From JALYXS01 sp051003795 (GTDB lineage: Bacteria; Acidobacteriota; Terriglobia; Bryobacterales; Bryobacteraceae), in contig JBPCKZ010000152.1 in NCBI GenBank assembly GCA_051003795.1, positions 1-64,000 on the forward strand: 64,000 nucleotides of DNA, read 5' to 3'. The notes beneath the pieces are model-generated. The model was not told where the DNA came from. It saw nothing but the letters and a program-made list of their open reading frames with translations, and made no database searches. This document shows positions 61,700 to 64,000 of the stretch, in pieces (the stretch's first letter is position 1; each line of letters begins with the position of its first letter). Position numbers and translations under genes: made by a program.

Positions 61700-62248
61700 T
61701 TACGCCAGATTCAAAACCTGCTTGAGCGTACCCGCTTCCTGCTGGATCTTGCCTTGCAGTTGCATGATCGCGTAAATCAACTGCTCGGGCCGCGGCGGGC
61801 ATCCAGGCACGTAAACATCCACTGGAATCGCCTGATTCACGGGAACGAGCGCGTAGTTGTTGAAGACGCCGGTCGAGGTCGCGCAAGCGCCCATGGAGAT
61901 AACCCACTTGGGTTCCGGCATTTGCTGATAAAGATGACGGATCACCGGCGCCATCTTCTGCGATACGCGCCCGGCGATGATCATCAAATCGGATTGCCGG
62001 GGCGATCCGCGAAACACTTCCGCGCCAAAACGCGCAATGTCGAAACGCGACGCGCTCATCGACATCATCTCAATGGCGCAGCACGCGAGGCCGAACGACA
62101 TGGGCCAGATCGAATTCTTGCGGCCCCAGTTGATCACGCTGCCGATCGTCGTCATCAGAATGCCTTCCTGCGCGGCGAGACGATCCACGCTCTCGTTATC
62201 GATTCGCGCGAAAAGGTCCGCCGGACCGCTCGCCATCGGGGTATCCAT
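61700..62248 (-). CDS. nuoB: NADH-quinone oxidoreductase subunit B
   Basis: The 182-residue protein starts at ATG 62248 (MDTPMASGPADLF); an upstream in-frame ATG at 62317 would lie in the malQ promoter. The core LACCAIEMMSMSASRFDIARF carries the paired cysteines, and the other cysteine ligands of the N2 iron-sulfur cluster are in SMGACATSTGVF and VPGCPPRPE. NuoB passes electrons to quinone in complex I. No other nuo gene is adjacent: PIG-L follows and malQ diverges. This copy is therefore separate from a standard nuo operon, which is unusual. Confidence 0.93.
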   Translation of the reverse strand: MDTPMASGPADLFARIDNESVDRLAAQEGILMTTIGSVINWGRKNSIWPMSFGLACCAIEMMSMSASRFDIARFGAEVFRGSPRQSDLMIIAGRVSQKMAPVIRHLYQQMPEPKWVISMGACATSTGVFNNYALVPVNQAIPVDVYVPGCPPRPEQLIYAIMQLQGKIQQEAGTLKQVLNLA

Positions 62249-62315
62249 AATCTTAGTTTCGCATGAAATACGAGTTGAATTGACGTTGCTAGACTTGATG
62301 GTTACCCCATAGTTC

Positions 62316-64000
62316 ATGTCATTTGAAAACTACGATCAGGCACTTGATCGCGCGGCGGATCTCTGCGGAGTGGAGCCGCGATTTTGGGATATTTTTGGGC
62401 ATCTCCATACGGCGTCGGTTCAGACCAAGCGGGCCATCGTCGAGGCGCTCGGCATGCCGGCCGCGACGAAAGAAGATCTCGAAAGCGCGATCGCCCAACG
62501 CGAGAAGGCGGAATTGACACGCATTTTGCCGCCCTGCCTAGTGGTGGACCTAGGCGAGCTCCTACGGATTCCGGTGCAGTTGCCGGAGACTCACTCGAAC
62601 GTTCTCGCGGCGTTCGAAATCGCGCTCGAAGATGGTTCGCGCCTTCGCTTCGAAAAGATAATCGGCGCGCGCATGCAGGTCGAATTGGACGCCCGCTTGC
62701 CGCTCGGATACCATGAACTGTCCGTCAGTGTCGCCGGCTTGAATCCGGAGAGTATTTCGCTGATCGTTGCGCCGGAACGCGCATTTCTGCCGGAGTCTCT
62801 GGCGCATGGGAAGAAGGCCGCCGGCGTAGCCGTTTCGCTCTACGGCCTCCGCTCGGAATTGAACTGGGGCTGCGGCGACTTCCGCGATCTGCGCGATGCA
62901 ATCGACTGGGTGGCGGAAATCGGCGGCGATTTCGTGGCCCTCAATCCGCTGCATGCGATTCACAATCGCCGGCCCTACAACACCAGCCCGTATCTTCCCA
63001 ACAGCGTTTTCTATCAAAACTTGATTTATCTGGAGGTCCCGGCGATCGAGGAATTCGAACATTCCACCGAAGCCCGTAGAGTTTGGTTTTCGCCTGAAAC
63101 GCAGGAAGAGGCGCGGCAACTTCGCGAATCCGAATTCGTGGAATATGAGCGCGTGAATGCGCTAAAGTTGCGTTTTTTAAGATTGTTGTTCGCCGAGTTC
63201 CGCCGGGCCGGGCGGCCTCTTGAAAAACGGAACGATTTTGAAGATTACCGCCGGCGGGAGGGCGATTTGCTGTATCGATTCGCGACCTACTGCGCGTTGG
63301 ATGAACATCTTCATGCCGCCGATCCGGATGTTTGGATCTGGCCCGATTGGCCCGCCGGTTATCAAGACCCGGATTCGCCGAAAACACGCGAATTTCAGCG
63401 GAAACACGCCGAGGCAATTCTGTTTCATCAGTACGTCCAATGGCAGATCGATATCCAGTTGAACGCGGCGCAGCAATACGCGCGCGCGAAGGGGCTTTCA
63501 ATTGGTCTCTATCACGATCTGGCGTTGGCGACGGACCGCTGCGGTTCGGATCTTTGGGCGCATCGGCCCTTCTACGTGGCGGGTTGCCGCGTGGGCTCGC
63601 CGCCCGACGATTTTTCGCCGGCCGGTCAGGATTGGGCGTTCCCTCCACCCAACGCCGAGCGCCATCGCGCCACCGGATACCGGCTATTTAGGGAATCCAT
63701 CCGCAAGTCCTGCCGGCATGGCGGCGCTCTGCGCATCGATCACGTAATGCGGTTCTTCCGGCTCTACTGGATACCCGACGGATCGGACGCGACCGCCGGA
63801 GCTTACGTGCGCGACAGGTCGGAGGATCTGGTCCGAATCCTCGCTCTCGAGAGCTTTCGCAACCGCGTGGCGGTGGTTGGCGAGGATCTGGGCACCGTGG
63901 AACCGCACATCCGCGAAACGCTCGCGCGCTTCGGCATATTGAGTTACCGCCTGTTCTATTTCGAGCGCGGGCCGCACGGCAGCTTCAAGCGTCCGGACGA
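62316..64000 (+). CDS. malQ: 4-alpha-glucanotransferase, truncated by the window end
   Basis: ATG 62316 opens a frame that runs off the window (561 codons and no stop). After ~140 N-terminal residues in which I see no GH77 motif, the GH77 catalytic domain begins at AAGVAVSLYGLRSELNWGCG. It contains NPLHAIHNRRPYNTSPYLP, then GLYHDLALATDRCGSDLW, the nucleophile Asp in LRIDHVMRFFRLYWIP, and the acid/base Glu in VVGEDLGTVEPH. The enzyme transfers maltooligosaccharide units between glucans and works in maltose and glycogen metabolism. The missing part should be about 150 residues. Confidence 0.93.
   Translation, partial: MSFENYDQALDRAADLCGVEPRFWDIFGHLHTASVQTKRAIVEALGMPAATKEDLESAIAQREKAELTRILPPCLVVDLGELLRIPVQLPETHSNVLAAFEIALEDGSRLRFEKIIGARMQVELDARLPLGYHELSVSVAGLNPESISLIVAPERAFLPESLAHGKKAAGVAVSLYGLRSELNWGCGDFRDLRDAIDWVAEIGGDFVALNPLHAIHNRRPYNTSPYLPNSVFYQNLIYLEVPAIEEFEHSTEARRVWFSPETQEEARQLRESEFVEYERVNALKLRFLRLLFAEFRRAGRPLEKRNDFEDYRRREGDLLYRFATYCALDEHLHAADPDVWIWPDWPAGYQDPDSPKTREFQRKHAEAILFHQYVQWQIDIQLNAAQQYARAKGLSIGLYHDLALATDRCGSDLWAHRPFYVAGCRVGSPPDDFSPAGQDWAFPPPNAERHRATGYRLFRESIRKSCRHGGALRIDHVMRFFRLYWIPDGSDATAGAYVRDRSEDLVRILALESFRNRVAVVGEDLGTVEPHIRETLARFGILSYRLFYFERGPHGSFKRPD

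Noticed and set aside
1..64000. CRISPR array, tRNA or rRNA genes, complete insertion sequence
   Set aside because: No regularly spaced direct repeats, no tRNA-like arm set and no transposase frame were found on reading both strands. The tandem repeats seen are too short and few.

Overview
The window is GC-rich, densely coded bacterial chromosome. Several features point to Acidobacteriota, most likely the Bryobacterales/Solibacter group. There is a secreted phosphoesterase ending in the C-terminal domain first described from Solibacter (TIGR03437-like). There are large TonB-dependent receptors with an N-terminal carboxypeptidase-regulatory domain, paired DUF1501 and cytochrome-DUF1549-DUF1553 genes, VCBS/ASPIC-UnbV proteins paired with TPR proteins, and PIG-L and Gfo/Idh proteins with export signals. 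This assignment rests on family recall, not on a database search. No rRNA, tRNA, CRISPR array or intact insertion sequence was recognised.

Region by region. 0-10.4 kb is mostly housekeeping: an ATP-grasp protein cut by the window edge, an HNH endonuclease, an M20 peptidase, a sugar-binding lipoprotein, mutM, lepB, mtaB, a ccsA/hemX-like gene coupled to hemA, and a Tat-exported oxidoreductase. 10.4-11.6 kb is a small accessory patch with two orphan genes and what looks like the relic of a recombinase. 11.6-25.1 kb holds secreted proteins: the phosphoesterase, a BNR-repeat protein, and a four-gene minus-strand cluster made of two tandem heptahaem TPR cytochromes, a cytochrome-DUF1549-DUF1553 protein and a DUF1501 protein. 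25.2-35.8 kb holds a TonB receptor, TPR and VCBS/ASPIC proteins and a clan-A-like glycosidase. 35.9-43.7 kb is a tightly packed minus-strand operon (TonB receptor, double cupin, SMP-30 lactonase, hydroxypyruvate-isomerase-like protein, esterase, SUMF1-like protein) that reads as an uptake and catabolism locus for a sugar or sugar acid.

43.7-59 kb is the unusual part. Intact core genes (two FtsX/MacB permeases, rpsA, and an NtrB/NtrC pair) are interleaved with accessory and decaying genes. The most interesting is a two-part locus at 48.5-50.2 kb. It has duplicated MazG-like modules, each followed by a CxxC motif, and then a caspase-like CHAT domain. A single-base frameshift separates the two parts. 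A HEPN/AbiU2-like gene with an Rx4H motif lies at 55.7 kb, also frameshifted near its end. A pair of ~135-bp inverted repeats brackets rpsA-ntrBC exactly, and several fragments are shared between 48, 50, 55, 57 and 58.8 kb. At least five genes here are broken. This looks like a hotspot of insertion, decay and possibly defence functions around an immobile core.

59-64 kb returns to ordinary genes: a large PIG-L deacetylase-family protein, nuoB, and malQ running off the window end.
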